Source: Ornithobacterium rhinotracheale (lineage in GTDB: Bacteria; Bacteroidota; Bacteroidia; Flavobacteriales; Weeksellaceae). Taken from it: DNA of 64,000 nucleotides. Below, piece by piece: positions 28,346-38,400 of the stretch. Within the stretch, counting starts at the first letter, position 1, and each line of letters opens with the position of its first letter. Position numbers and translations under genes: made by a program. Location of the stretch: assembly GCF_004088395.1 (NCBI RefSeq), contig NZ_CP035107.1, forward strand, positions 1,255,001 to 1,319,000, read 5' to 3'. The notes under the pieces were generated by a model, which was not told where the DNA came from, did not search any database, and saw only the letters and a program-made list of their open reading frames with translations.

Positions 28346-29469
28346 ATATCTTTTCGGTAACTTTTTCGGCGCTTATGATTCACTGGGGAATAGTCCTTCC
28401 ATAGGGTTTGGATACTTTTATTTTCTGCTAATTCTGGATTGGTTTCTAGATATGAAATTCCATATTTTTTGAAAGTTTTGTACATTTCAGAGAAAATAAT
28501 TGCGGTTACGCCTTTGCCTTGATATTCTGGGTCTATCCCGATTAAATAGAAGGCGGCTGCATCATTTTTCTTGCTGGCTTTCCAGAAATGGTACCAGCCA
28601 AATGGGAACAATTTTCCGTTGGCTTTCTGCAATGCTTTTGAATACGAAGGCATTGTGATTGCAAAAGCAATCATTCTCCTTGATTCGTCTTCTATCACGG
28701 TTACAAAATCTGGAATTACGAAATTGATGTATTTATCCTTGTACTGCTGAATTTGCTTTTTAGTAATTGGCACATAGCTACTTAGATGCCCATAAGTTTT
28801 ATCAAGCAACTCAAACATTGGGTCTACGATTTGCAATAAATCTTGTTTAGATTTTAACTCTCTGATTTTGATTTTGTATCGTTTTTGGATTAAATCCGTG
28901 AATTTATTTAATTTTTCTGGCAAAGTTTCTGGCATATAAAGCTCGTATTCTACCCACTCTTTGGCCGTTTCAAAGCCGTGTGCTAGCAAATGCTCCTCGT
29001 AATAGGGGTGATTGTATAGCGTAACCATGGTCGCCACTTTGTCAAACCCTTTGGTGAGCAATCCTGCACGATCGAGATTGGTAAGCCCTACGGGGCCCTC
29101 GATTTCTTTTAAGCCCTCTGCTCTCCCAAATTCTATGGCTTTTTCAAGCAATTTTTGGCTCACTTCTTTATCGTCAATAAAATCAAACCAGCCAAATCGC
29201 GCCCGCGGCACGCCCTGCTCCCGCACCTCTTGGTAATTAATCATTGCCGCAATACGCCCCACTATTTCGCCGTTTTTGTATGCCAAAAAATATTTGGATT
29301 TGGCTTTTCCTTCTCGGTACAATTCATTTTTATCTTGTCTCAATGCCGCAAGTTCTTCGCTAATCAAAGGCGGAACATAATAGGGATTCTCCTTATACAT
29401 TCGCATAGGAAACTGTATAAACTGCTTTAAATCAATTGCATTGCTTACTTCTTTTATTTCTATTGCCAT
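28342..29469 (-). CDS. GNAT-superfamily protein (YghO-like)
   Basis: 375 aa. N-terminal block IEIKEVSNAIDLKQFIQFPM and C-terminal LETNPELAENKSIQTLWKDY are typical of the large YghO-like group of putative acetyltransferases. The acetyl-CoA loop is probably GIDPEYQGKGVTAIIFSEM. An N-terminal partial GNAT fold (AYKNGEIVGRIAAMINYQEV) suggests a duplicated domain. Substrate unknown. Confidence 0.8.
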   Translation of the reverse strand: MAIEIKEVSNAIDLKQFIQFPMRMYKENPYYVPPLISEELAALRQDKNELYREGKAKSKYFLAYKNGEIVGRIAAMINYQEVREQGVPRARFGWFDFIDDKEVSQKLLEKAIEFGRAEGLKEIEGPVGLTNLDRAGLLTKGFDKVATMVTLYNHPYYEEHLLAHGFETAKEWVEYELYMPETLPEKLNKFTDLIQKRYKIKIRELKSKQDLLQIVDPMFELLDKTYGHLSSYVPITKKQIQQYKDKYINFVIPDFVTVIEDESRRMIAFAITMPSYSKALQKANGKLFPFGWYHFWKASKKNDAAAFYLIGIDPEYQGKGVTAIIFSEMYKTFKKYGISYLETNPELAENKSIQTLWKDYSPVNHKRRKSYRKDI

Positions 29470-29574
29470 TCCGTTTTTCCTTTAATTAAACAGCAAAAAT
29501 ACACTTTTTAATCAGGCTAAAAAAATGATATTTGGGGCTATTTTTTGATTCTTCGTATTTTATTGAAAGCTTCG

Positions 29575-30006
29575 TCAAAGTTCTTTGATAAGGCTTTTAA
29601 GTTTCCCCACCACGATTTTATCCACAGGAAGGCTCATATCCTCGGGCGACAATTGGTCTAAATCTATCCAATTTACCTCCTCAATGTTTTTATCAATGAT
29701 TTGTAAATCAGCTAAATCTTTGCAAGAAATTTTATAATACACCGTAAAAAGCTGCTCATTGGTTTTAAATTTTGAACGAATGAAATCCTCTTGCACATAA
29801 AAAAGTTCTGCTTGATCGAGCGTTAAATTTAGTTCTTCTTTCAGTTCGCGTGCTAGGCACTGCAAAGTCCCTTCGCCAAACTCCAAACCACCGCCGGGCA
29901 TTTTGTATAAAACCTCTCCCCAAAAAGGCTCTTTCAGCCTCATTAATTGATTGTTATGAATCAAAATTCCGTAAACTCTAATGGTGAATGCGTCTAATCT
30001 TTCCAT
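29575..30006 (-). CDS. NUDIX hydrolase
   Basis: 143 aa. The Nudix box is complete: GGLEFGEGTLQCLARELKEE continuing LNL (GX5EX7REUXEEXGU with Asn in place of the last Gly). Hydrolyses a nucleoside diphosphate-linked compound; substrate unknown. It overlaps mnmD by 13 nt and is translationally coupled to it. Confidence 0.9.
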   Translation of the reverse strand: MERLDAFTIRVYGILIHNNQLMRLKEPFWGEVLYKMPGGGLEFGEGTLQCLARELKEELNLTLDQAELFYVQEDFIRSKFKTNEQLFTVYYKISCKDLADLQIIDKNIEEVNWIDLDQLSPEDMSLPVDKIVVGKLKSLIKEL

Positions 30007-30671
30007 GCGTTTATCATTTCTCGTTTGCCTGGTGGGCCTGGTTTCTTTTCCACGCGGAACCCCACTGCCTTCAAAGCGCGTTTGGTATCGCCATTGCAGG
30101 CATAAGTGGTAAATAATCCGTTCTTTTTTAGTGATTTATATATTTTTTCAAAAATCGATTCGTGCCATAATTCTGGTTGCACTCGTTTCCCAAAGGCATC
30201 AAAATACACCAAATGGTAAGCCTCCTCGGGCAGTGCCACTTCTATAAAATCGGCTTGCTCCTTTTTTAGGCTAAAATCTGGCGTAATTTCTTGATATTCG
30301 CCCCATTCCACTGCATGAATTTTCTCAAAAATTGGCAAAATTGCATTTTCTTCTTGCTTAAAAAATTCGGCAAAAAGTTTGGGATAATCCAGCGCTTGCA
30401 CTTCATCGGGCATCATAGGATATTTTTCGAGTGTGTGATATTTCACTTTTCCATGTGGCGAAAACAATGTGAGCAAAGCGTTTAGCCCTGTTCCAAAACC
30501 AAATTCCAAAATACTACAATCCTGCTCCCAAAATTGGGCTAAACCATGGGCTATAAATACATGCTGGGCTTCTTGCAAGGCTCCGTGCTTGGAGTGGTAA
30601 TGCTCGTTCCACTCGGGAATATAGAGCGTTTTGGAGCCATCGGCAGTGGTCAAAATTTCGCGCTTAAGCAT
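29994..30671 (-). CDS. mnmD: tRNA 5-methylaminomethyl-2-thiouridine methyltransferase MnmD
   Basis: 225 aa from the ATG at 30671 (MLKREILTTADGSKTLYIPE, the family opening); a TTG at 30695 would add 8 residues. It is the stand-alone MnmD half of E. coli MnmC, performing the last methylation of the wobble uridine. Blocks: YHSKHGALQEAQHVFI, SAM-binding LEFGFGTGLNALL, YHTLEKYP, YFDAFGKRVQPELW and the terminal GPPGKREMINAWK. The FAD domain of MnmC is absent, as in many Bacteroidota. Confidence 0.93.
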   Translation of the reverse strand: MLKREILTTADGSKTLYIPEWNEHYHSKHGALQEAQHVFIAHGLAQFWEQDCSILEFGFGTGLNALLTLFSPHGKVKYHTLEKYPMMPDEVQALDYPKLFAEFFKQEENAILPIFEKIHAVEWGEYQEITPDFSLKKEQADFIEVALPEEAYHLVYFDAFGKRVQPELWHESIFEKIYKSLKKNGLFTTYACNGDTKRALKAVGFRVEKKPGPPGKREMINAWKD

Positions 30672-30780
30672 AGTTTTTTTTGATTTTTTACGCAATTTAT
30701 AAAATTAAATGCTTAGTGGTATGTTTTTTTTGATTATTTTTGATTCAAATTTTGATGTATAATTATTATAAGCATAGATT

Positions 30781-31842
30781 ATGAAGATTCAAAAGATTGA
30801 AAAATCCCGACTAACGCCCGAAGTTTTTGAAAGTAAAGTTTTCGGAAAAACTTTTGCAGACCATATGCTCATCTGCCAATACAAAGATGGCAAATGGGGC
30901 GAGCCTGAAATTCGTGAGTTTGGCAATTTAAGTTTTTCGCCCGCTACGCACGCTTTCCACTATGGGCAGGCCTGCTTTGAGGGAATGAAGGCTTTCAAAG
31001 GCGAAAATGGCGAGGTGTACCTCTTCCGTCCTGAGAAAAACTTTGAACGCATCAACAAATCGGCTGAACGCCTCGGTATGGTGCAAATCCCTGAGGAGGT
31101 GTTCCTCGATGGCTTAAAAGCCCTTATCGATGTAGATAGAAACTGGGTGCCAGAAACTTATGGCACTTCCCTCTACATTCGCCCTGTGCTATTCTCTACC
31201 GAAGATGTAATTTCTGCGCGTGGATCTCACGAGTTCCTCTTTGCTATTATTTGCTCTTATGCTCCAAACTACTACAACAAGCCTTTGCGCGTGAAAGTGG
31301 CAGACCACTACTCGCGTGCGGCTAATGGCGGTGTGGGATTTGCCAAGGCTGCGGGAAACTACGGCGCTTCCTTCTACCCCACTACCCTTGCCAATGAAGA
31401 GGGGTTTGACCAAATCATCTGGACTGATGCCGCCACTCACCAGTATTTTGAAGAGGCGGGAACCATGAACATTTTTGTGCGTATCGGCGATACTTTGCTC
31501 ACCGCCCCTACTAGCGAAAGAATCTTAAACGGAGTAACCCGCGATAGTTTAATTACTTTGGCTAAAGAAAACGGCTGGAATGTAGAAGTGCGTCCGGTTT
31601 CTGTAAAAGAAGTTTACGAAGCTCACAAAAATGGCGAATTAAAAGAAGTATTTGGCTGTGGCACCGCTGTAGTGCTTAACAATTTTGAGGCCATAGGATA
31701 CCCTGATGAAGTGCTTGAATTGCCTAAATTAGAGGACATTGATGCTTGGGGCCCAATCCTTAAACAGCAAATGAACGAAATCCAATATGGAAAGGCGGAA
31801 GACCCATTTGGCTGGAGAGTGCTCGTTGAGAAAAAATATTAA
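30781..31842 (+). CDS. ilvE: Branched-chain amino acid aminotransferase IlvE
   Basis: 353 aa fold-type IV PLP enzyme of the longer BCAT class. Key segments: THAFHYGQACFEGMKAFKGE, SLYIRPVLFSTE, KAAGNYGASFYPTTLANEEG (PLP Lys in the KAAGNYG region), EEAGTMNIFVRI and ERILNGVTRDSLI. Catalyses the final step in Leu/Ile/Val synthesis or the first of degradation. Monocistronic, with a terminator 25 nt downstream. Confidence 0.95.
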   Translation: MKIQKIEKSRLTPEVFESKVFGKTFADHMLICQYKDGKWGEPEIREFGNLSFSPATHAFHYGQACFEGMKAFKGENGEVYLFRPEKNFERINKSAERLGMVQIPEEVFLDGLKALIDVDRNWVPETYGTSLYIRPVLFSTEDVISARGSHEFLFAIICSYAPNYYNKPLRVKVADHYSRAANGGVGFAKAAGNYGASFYPTTLANEEGFDQIIWTDAATHQYFEEAGTMNIFVRIGDTLLTAPTSERILNGVTRDSLITLAKENGWNVEVRPVSVKEVYEAHKNGELKEVFGCGTAVVLNNFEAIGYPDEVLELPKLEDIDAWGPILKQQMNEIQYGKAEDPFGWRVLVEKKY

Positions 31843-31866
31843 TTTTCTAACTTTTTTTATTTACAC

Positions 31867-31898
31867 AAAAAAGCCATTCTTTGCGGAATGGCTTTTTT
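31867..31898 (+). terminator. Intrinsic terminator after ilvE
   Basis: Stem GCCATTC / GAATGGC extended by A6/T6 (31867-31879 with 31886-31898), then further T. The rest of the gap to 32086 shows nothing recognisable. Confidence 0.88.
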
Positions 31899-32086
31899 TG
31901 TATACCTTATATAGTGCCTTATTATTGATTGCCCAGCCACACAGCATAGCCCCCAAAATAAATAAAAGGCGACAATGCATAGATTACACCCCTCTAAGTG
32001 ATTGATTATTAATTAACAACGGAATAAAAGAAACATTTTTCAACATATCATTGTGTGTTAAAACCAAAAAATATCTGCTGAAAAAT

Positions 32087-32116
32087 TTTGAAATTCGTAC
32101 ATTATACATATCTTTG
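32087..32116 (+). promoter_or_regulatory. Strong Bacteroidota promoter of the three-paralogue cluster
   Basis: TTTG (32087-32090), 18-nt spacer, TATCTTTG (32109-32116): close to the TTTG-N19-TAnnTTTG consensus. It gives a leader of about 35 nt before the ATG at 32158. Confidence 0.65.
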
Positions 32117-32157
32117 CAGTCCTTAATAATATTGAGGAACATAACAAAACATAAAAT

Positions 32158-32841
32158 ATGAAGAAACTTTTATTCTCGCTGATGGCTGTAGGCTCAATTT
32201 GCCTGCACGCGCAGCAAAAGGTAGGGGTGAATACCGAAACCCCCAAAGCCACCCTACATGTGGCTACAGGTACCGATGGCGATGGCAATATGATCATACG
32301 CCAAACCCCGCAAGCCGCTAACACCGACCAGCCCCTTGTGTGGAACCCAGCAACCAAAGAGGTGAAGACTGCCAATACCCAAAAAAAACCTTATTACCTA
32401 CTTAAATTTAAGGTTAATTGTATAGCTAAAGAGGATTATATCAAAAATTTTGACACCAAAATTCCTACGAATAAGTATAAAGTAATCCTTGTTAGTGCAT
32501 GGCCTGAAACCCCACAAAATACTGAATGGTTAAATATAAGACATATTGAAAATAAAAGTAATTTTATTGATTTTAATGATGGAAAAAGCAGGGGATATGT
32601 GAACCCAATTAGAAAGGCGTTGATGTTTGAGGATAATGGTACTTGGCGCCTAACCATAGACTACCCTCATGCTCGCCCTGAAGCGTTTAGAGGCTATGAT
32701 GGGCATTTCACTTGGAATATTACACTTTTAGCCATAGATTTAAACGAAATTAAAACCCTACCAGACCAAACTGGTGCTACTACTTGGCATCAGGAGCTAG
32801 GCGGAAACCCTGATGTGAGTTTACCAAATCCTTTAAACTAA
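32158..32841 (+). CDS. Secreted protein, tandem paralogue A
   Basis: 227 aa with a signal peptide (MKKLLFSLMAVGSICLHAQ). The mature N-terminus QKVGVNTETPKATLHV is the GVNTExPxAxL motif seen at the start of many Bacteroidota surface and tail-fibre-like proteins. Later blocks shared with the next two genes: NFDTKIPTNKYKVILVSAW and FTWNITLLAIDLNEI, and a terminal NPL. Function unknown. No sorting domain is recognised. Confidence 0.8.
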   Translation: MKKLLFSLMAVGSICLHAQQKVGVNTETPKATLHVATGTDGDGNMIIRQTPQAANTDQPLVWNPATKEVKTANTQKKPYYLLKFKVNCIAKEDYIKNFDTKIPTNKYKVILVSAWPETPQNTEWLNIRHIENKSNFIDFNDGKSRGYVNPIRKALMFEDNGTWRLTIDYPHARPEAFRGYDGHFTWNITLLAIDLNEIKTLPDQTGATTWHQELGGNPDVSLPNPLN

Positions 32842-32873
32842 TTTTTTTTCACCTAAAACAAAATAGAATCACA

Positions 32874-33551
32874 ATGAATAAAAAATATATATTGAGTGCC
32901 TTGTTTATGGCAAGCTCACTCGGGCTATATGCACAAGAACAACCAGGCGGTGTGGCAATCAATGCAAACGATGCCAATGCCACCCCACAAGCTACCTTAG
33001 ACATTCGTGGAACCCTAAGAGTTGAAAAACCAGATGTGTACGACGGCTCTTCCCCAGCTATGCCCCTATTTAGAAACCAAAGAGCAGGCGAAGGCCAAAA
33101 AGAAATCCATGCCAATGCCGAGGAAAAAGCAAGAAGTATGTACACTTTTGTGATGAAAATCACTAGCGAAAAAACGGGATATGGTTTTGTGAAGAAATAT
33201 GATACTCGAATCCCTGTAAAAGATTATTTAGTATTCAATACCACAGCTAACCTTTATAACGCAACTACCAACAGGGCTGCGGAGTTAAGCAAACAAAAAG
33301 AGTGGAAGAATCATGAGCTAAATCCTATTGCCCAAATCAAAGTGGAGCCTGATTCCGAACAGCCAGACGCTACTTGGACAATTGGTGCAGATCACAAACA
33401 AGGCTATCCTCTTGATGAAAGAAATAAGTACTATTGGAAAATTAGATTAGTAGCCATAGATGCTCGCTATATCGCAACAATTGGTGGGCTTGGCACTGTT
33501 CAGCTAAATAAAGAAAGCACCGGGGGATTTGCTACAAACCCACTGCCATAA
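32874..33551 (+). CDS. Secreted protein, tandem paralogue B
   Basis: 225 aa, signal peptide MNKKYILSALFMASSLGLYA. It keeps the architecture of its neighbours: VAINANDANATPQATLDIRG, then KKYDTRIPVKDYLVFNTTA and YYWKIRLVAIDARYI, ending NPLP. It is the most diverged of the three at the N-terminal motif. It lies 32 nt after paralogue A, probably in one transcript. Function unknown. Confidence 0.78.
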   Translation: MNKKYILSALFMASSLGLYAQEQPGGVAINANDANATPQATLDIRGTLRVEKPDVYDGSSPAMPLFRNQRAGEGQKEIHANAEEKARSMYTFVMKITSEKTGYGFVKKYDTRIPVKDYLVFNTTANLYNATTNRAAELSKQKEWKNHELNPIAQIKVEPDSEQPDATWTIGADHKQGYPLDERNKYYWKIRLVAIDARYIATIGGLGTVQLNKESTGGFATNPLP

Positions 33552-33590
33552 ATTAAAACATAAAGCATTAAATTATAGAATTTATATAAA

Positions 33591-34298
33591 ATGAAAAAGA
33601 TATTATACATAGCCGTTGCATTGCTTTCTGCCAATGCCATGGCACAAAGAGTGGGAGTCAATACCGAAACCCCACAAGCTGCCTTAGAGGTAAATGGGAA
33701 TGTGAGTTTAGAAACTGTGCCTGAGGCTGGCCTACAAGAACAAACCTACAACCTATTGATTGATAAAAATACCCGTAGGCTCGTAATTGCCTCAGGAGAA
33801 AAAAGACTTTTCAACAGTGTTTCTTATAGAATTACCACCAACTCTAACCAAGATTGGATCTATGATGCCAATACCAATGTGCCAACTAACCAATATACTG
33901 CCATTTTAGTTTCCTCATATTTTGGCAACAAATACTATGATGACAACTCAGTTATGAGATATGGAATAAAACACTCATATAGAGGCGGAAACATTGCTGA
34001 AACCGTATCAGTAGAACCAGGTGATGATGGCAATTGGCATATAAAAGCCGATTATGAGGGTGCAGCTCCGTTCATCGGAACCCTTGGTGAAAGTGAGTGG
34101 CCTGGAGAGGATAAAGATAAGGCGATCGAAGGAAAAGATTCATTCTACTGGGATTTTGATATATTGTATGTAGACAGCGGATCTTTAATCGATTTAGGAG
34201 AAGCCGAAGGTACCGTAGATGCCCGCCAGGAAATCGGGCAGTGGGATCAAGGAACTGGCTATTCCAACCCTATTGAGTATTTAAAAGCGAAAAAGTAG
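33591..34298 (+). CDS. Secreted protein, tandem paralogue C
   Basis: 235 aa, signal peptide MKKILYIAVALLSANAMA cut before QRVGVNTETPQAALEVNG. It shares DANTNVPTNQYTAILVSSYF and FYWDFDILYVDSGSL with the two upstream genes. An acidic segment (GESEWPGEDKDKAIEG, about 163-178) is unique to it. It is followed by a strong terminator that closes the three-gene unit. Function unknown. Confidence 0.78.
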   Translation: MKKILYIAVALLSANAMAQRVGVNTETPQAALEVNGNVSLETVPEAGLQEQTYNLLIDKNTRRLVIASGEKRLFNSVSYRITTNSNQDWIYDANTNVPTNQYTAILVSSYFGNKYYDDNSVMRYGIKHSYRGGNIAETVSVEPGDDGNWHIKADYEGAAPFIGTLGESEWPGEDKDKAIEGKDSFYWDFDILYVDSGSLIDLGEAEGTVDARQEIGQWDQGTGYSNPIEYLKAKK

Positions 34299-34344
34299 CC
34301 TAATAATAAAGTTTTTTTCAAAACTATTTTTTTCAAAAAATGGG

Positions 34345-34374
34345 AAACGGCCGATATAGTATCGGCCGTTTTTT
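34345..34374 (+). terminator. Intrinsic terminator after paralogue C
   Basis: 12-bp perfect stem (34345-34356 with 34360-34371) around AACGGCCGATA, loop TAG, then T-run. It faces the convergent DUF6261-like gene and may serve both. Confidence 0.9.
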
Positions 34375-34402
34375 GTTGCTATACGCAAAAGGGGTTCCCA
34401 TT

Positions 34403-35080
34403 TTAAAGCAAAGCCTTTTTAATGCGTTCATTAAAATTATTTGCCAAATTCTGGTAAGCCTCCTCGCCATGAATCAGCGCCAGCGCATTGAGGGTTTTTA
34501 CTAGCTGGGTAAACGCCTCGGTCATCTGTTGGCGAGCCTGTTTGGCTTTGCCAAGCGATATGGCGCCACGCTCCTCGGTGCGTTGGTTGTAGCGCTGCAC
34601 GAGGGCATTGTTGGTGGTTTTAATGGCATCTACCCAAAAGCTGGCTCCTATGCCCTTGAGGGCGGTGTCGATCGCAGGCGTTGCCAAATCGCCCAAAAGG
34701 TTCACAATGATTCCGCTTTCCTCTTGCAGGGGCTTGTGCTGTATCCTTTTGCCGTATTTTTCTATTTCGAGCATAAGTTTTTGGGCGTGCTCGCGCTGGG
34801 CAGGGGTGGGCGAAAGGCTGTATGCCTTGCAATGCAGGATTAAGCCCGAGAGGTAATGGTCTCGTTGCTCATCGAGCTCCTGAATTTCTTGGGTAAAACT
34901 ACTTTTGGCAAGCGGTTTTAAGGCTTGGTCTAATGCCACTAACTTTTGCTCAAAATTCGTTTTCACGGCTTGGATTTTGAGGCTTTCGGCATTCTCTTTG
35001 TCTAGGAAAGTTTTCAAATCACTCATCAGTTGAAAAAATTCCATCATACGCACTCGTTGCAAACTTTTTTCTAAAATCAT
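34403..35080 (-). CDS. Helical protein, possibly DUF6261 family
   Basis: 225 aa, almost entirely predicted helix, no signal peptide or membrane segment. Repeated heptad-like charge patterns (ESLKIQAVKTNFEQKL, EIQELDEQRDHYLSGL) suggest a helical bundle. Length and composition resemble the Bacteroidota DUF6261 proteins, but I hold that assignment loosely. Its codons are GC-richer than neighbouring genes. It sits beside a GC-rich tandem repeat array. Function unknown. Confidence 0.7.
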   Translation of the reverse strand: MILEKSLQRVRMMEFFQLMSDLKTFLDKENAESLKIQAVKTNFEQKLVALDQALKPLAKSSFTQEIQELDEQRDHYLSGLILHCKAYSLSPTPAQREHAQKLMLEIEKYGKRIQHKPLQEESGIIVNLLGDLATPAIDTALKGIGASFWVDAIKTTNNALVQRYNQRTEERGAISLGKAKQARQQMTEAFTQLVKTLNALALIHGEEAYQNLANNFNERIKKALL

Positions 35081-35147
35081 CGTTTAAAAAATTTTAAGAT
35101 TATACATTTATTTCTTTTTAGCTCATAGCTTGCTAAGCGTCCCAAAA

Positions 35148-35330
35148 CGCTGGTCGGGGGGCTTTCCCAAGCTGGGGCACCACTTAAACGCTCGTCGGGG
35201 GCTTTCCCAAGCTGGGGCACCGCCTAAACGCTCGTCGGGGGGCTTTCCCAAGCTGGGGCACCGCCTAAACGCTCGTCGGGGGGCTTTCCCAAGCTGGGGC
35301 ACCGCCTAAACGCTCGTCGGGGGGCTTTTG
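35148..35330. repeat. Tandem array of a GC-rich 41-bp repeat
   Basis: Copies at 35148-35188 (slightly diverged), 35189-35228 (40 bp, one G lost), 35229-35269, 35270-35310 (identical to the previous one) and a partial copy to about 35330. Unit features: CGCTCGTCGGGGGGCTTT, CCCAAGCTGGGGC, ACCGCCTAAA. TAGCTCA before the array and TGAGCTA after it are an inverted pair. No spacers. The flanking gap (35081-35430) holds this array and the hairpin at 35396 only. Confidence 0.9.
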
Positions 35331-35395
35331 CACTACTGTGAGCTATACAAATATAGTTTTTTTAGGGAAAAATAAAAGTATAAAATCGGGCATAC

Positions 35396-35428
35396 GCCCT
35401 CGCCCCTCGCGAAGCGAGGGGCGAGGGC
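35396..35428 (-). terminator. 15-bp GC-rich hairpin after mfd
   Basis: Perfect stem GCCCTCGCCCCTCGC (35396-35410) with 35414-35428, loop GAA, two bases beyond the mfd stop. It is very stable but not followed by a T-run on the minus strand, so terminator function is likely but not certain. Confidence 0.6.
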
Positions 35429-35430
35429 TC

Positions 35431-38400
35431 TTAGGTGCCTAATATGGCAAGCAGGCATTCTTTGGCGGCGCTCACCGATGAAATAGGCGAAATTTTCAGA
35501 ATTAAAGTATTAAAATCGTTGCCTTTGAGCTTTTTTTCTTGCAGGCTACAACGGCTCGGATTTTGGGCAATAAAGGCTGGAATTTTTCTAAAATTCTCGC
35601 TCTCGAAGAATGGCGACTGCGGATTGCTAATGAAATAGCAAAGCATTTGGTGTTGTTTTAAAACAATTTTTTCAATGCCCAGTTTTTTAGCCTCCCACTT
35701 CAATTCCACGGATTGGAGCAACTCCTCCACCTCGGCAGGCATAGCACCAAATCGGTCGGTAAGCTCCTCGGTATAGGCTTTTAATTGTTCTGGCGTTTCT
35801 ATTTCCGCCAAACGCTGATACAGTAGCATACGCTCCTCCACACTATTCACATATTCATAGGGGATTAAAATCTCGGTGTCGGCATCAAGATTAAAATCCG
35901 AAACAAAGTCTTGTTGCTTTTGGTTTTCATCGTTGAATAAATCTTTGAAATCATCGGAATATTTTAATTCCTCAATGGCTTCGTTTAAGATTTTTTGGTA
36001 GGTATCAAATCCCATTTCGGCCATAAATCCGCTTTGTTCGGCACCGAGCAAATTCCCCGCGCCACGAATTTCTAAATCTTTCATGGCAATATTAAAGCCT
36101 GAACCCAAATCGCTGAATTGCTCAATGGCTTGCAATCTCTTGCGTGCCTCGTTGGTGAGCGTAACCAGCGGTGGGGTGATAAGGTAGCAAAAGGCCTTTC
36201 GGTTGCTGCGCCCTACTCTTCCACGCATTTGGTGTAGCTCTGCCAAGCCGTAGTTTTGCGCATCTACAATCAGCATGGTGTTGGCATTTGGCACATCGAC
36301 ACCACTTTCCACAATCGTGGTAGAAACGAGAATATCGTATTTTCCGTCCATAAAATCGAGCAAGATTTTCTCTAATTTCTTGCCCTCCATTTGTCCGTGC
36401 CCCACAGCGATTTTAGCCTCAGGGATTAATCGTTGGAGCATGCCCGCCATTTCTTGCAAACCTGCGATTCGGTTATAAATCACAAAAACCTGTCCGCCCC
36501 GCTGAATTTCATAAAACACCGCATCACGAATAGCCTCTTCGTTCAGCCCGATGATTTGCGTTTGCACAGGTTGGCGGTTTGGCGGAGGCGTTTTAATCAC
36601 GCTTAAATCGCGTGCCGCCATCAGCGAGAATTGCAAAGTGCGCGGAATCGGTGTTGCCGTGAGCGTAAGCGTATCCAGATGTGCACGCAATGTCTTTAAT
36701 TTATCTTTAACAGACACGCCAAATTTATGCTCCTCATCCACGATGAGCAAACCCAAATCTTTATATTTAATTTTATTGTTCACCAATTGGTGCGTGCCGA
36801 TAATAATATCGATTTTCCCTGCTTCTAAATCCTTTAAAATTGCGTTTTTTTCCTTGGTGGTTCTAAATCTGTTGAGATATTCCACGCGCACGGGAAAATC
36901 TTTTAAACGCTCTCTAAATGTGTTATAATGTTGAAAAGCCAAAATAGTTGTAGGCACCAAAATCGCCACTTGCTTTCCGTCGGTTGCCGCCTTGAATGCC
37001 GCACGCACCGCTACCTCGGTTTTGCCAAATCCCACATCGCCACACACGAGCCTGTCCATTGATCGGCTACTTTCCATATCGGCTTTTACCTCTTCGGTGG
37101 CTTTGAGCTGATCGGGCGTGTCTTCGTACATAAAAGATGCCTCCAGCTCGTTTTGCAAATAAGTATCTGGCGAAAAGCTAAAGCCTTTTTCCATTTTTCG
37201 TTTAGCGTAAAGTTTAATTAAATCAAAGGCAACTTCTTTTACTTTTCGCTTGGTTTTGTTTTTAAGATTTCGCCATGCGGGCGATCCTAATTTATTAATT
37301 TTAGGGGGGCGGCCATCTTTCCCATTGAATTTGCTAATTTTATGCAGCGAGTGAATACTCACATACAGCACATCGTTGTCTTGGTAAATGAGCTTAATGC
37401 TTTCCTGCATTTTGCCATTGACATCGATGCGTTTAAGTCCGCCAAATTTGCCCACGCCGTGGTCTATGTGCGTAACATAATCGCCCACTTGCAATGCTGT
37501 GAGTTCTTTGAGCGTAATACTCTCGCTTTTAGAGAATTTATTTCTTAAATTAAATCGATGGTAGCGTTCAAAAATTTGGTGATCGGTAAAGCAACAAATC
37601 TTGGCATCATGATGAATGTAGCCCTCGTGCAGGGTGCCTAAAACAGGCGTAAAGTGCACCTGCTTGCCCATGTCTGAAAAGATTTCCTCAAATCGCTGAA
37701 TTTGCTTTTCTCCCGAACAAAAAATATAGTTTTTATAGCCCTGCTCATGTTGTTGTCCAAGGGTTTCTATCAACAATTCAAATTGCTTATTAAAGGTAGG
37801 CTGTGGCGATTGGTGCAACTCAAAGCTATCCACAGGGGTAAATAGCGTTTGGTGCGAAAATTCAATTAAAAATTTATTTTTCAACTGATTTTCAATCTCC
37901 TCTGCCGTATTAAATAAATCTTCGGGCGATAAATGCTGAATTTCTCCCGATAAATTTTTAAAATTTTCTTGGGCTAAATCAAAGTTTTTGGCCATATAAT
38001 CTTGCGAGAGAATCAGATTTTTGGCAAATATCAAAGTGTTTTTAGGCAAAAAGTCTAAAAAAGATTCTCTTTTCTCGGTCAAGGTTTTGTTTTCCATGTT
38101 GGGAATCACCGTAAAACTATTGACTTTCTCCACCGAAAGCTGACTCTCTAAATCGAATTTTCTGATGCTTTCTACCTCATCACCAAAAAACGAAATTCTA
38201 TACGGCTGATCATCTGAAAATGAGAAAATATCTACAATTCCGCCTCGCACTGAAAATTCCCCAGGCTCGGTTACAAAATCCGTGCGATGAAAATCATACG
38301 AAAACAAAACTTCGTTTAAAAACTCCACCGAAAGCTTCTCTCCTACTTTGATTTTCTGCGTTTTGGTGTTCAGCGTTTTTTTAGTTACCACCTTTTCGCT

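Noticed and set aside
34529-34843. Plus-strand frames opposite the DUF6261-like gene
   Set aside because: Antisense shadows of the helical gene's GC-rich codons; no family features.
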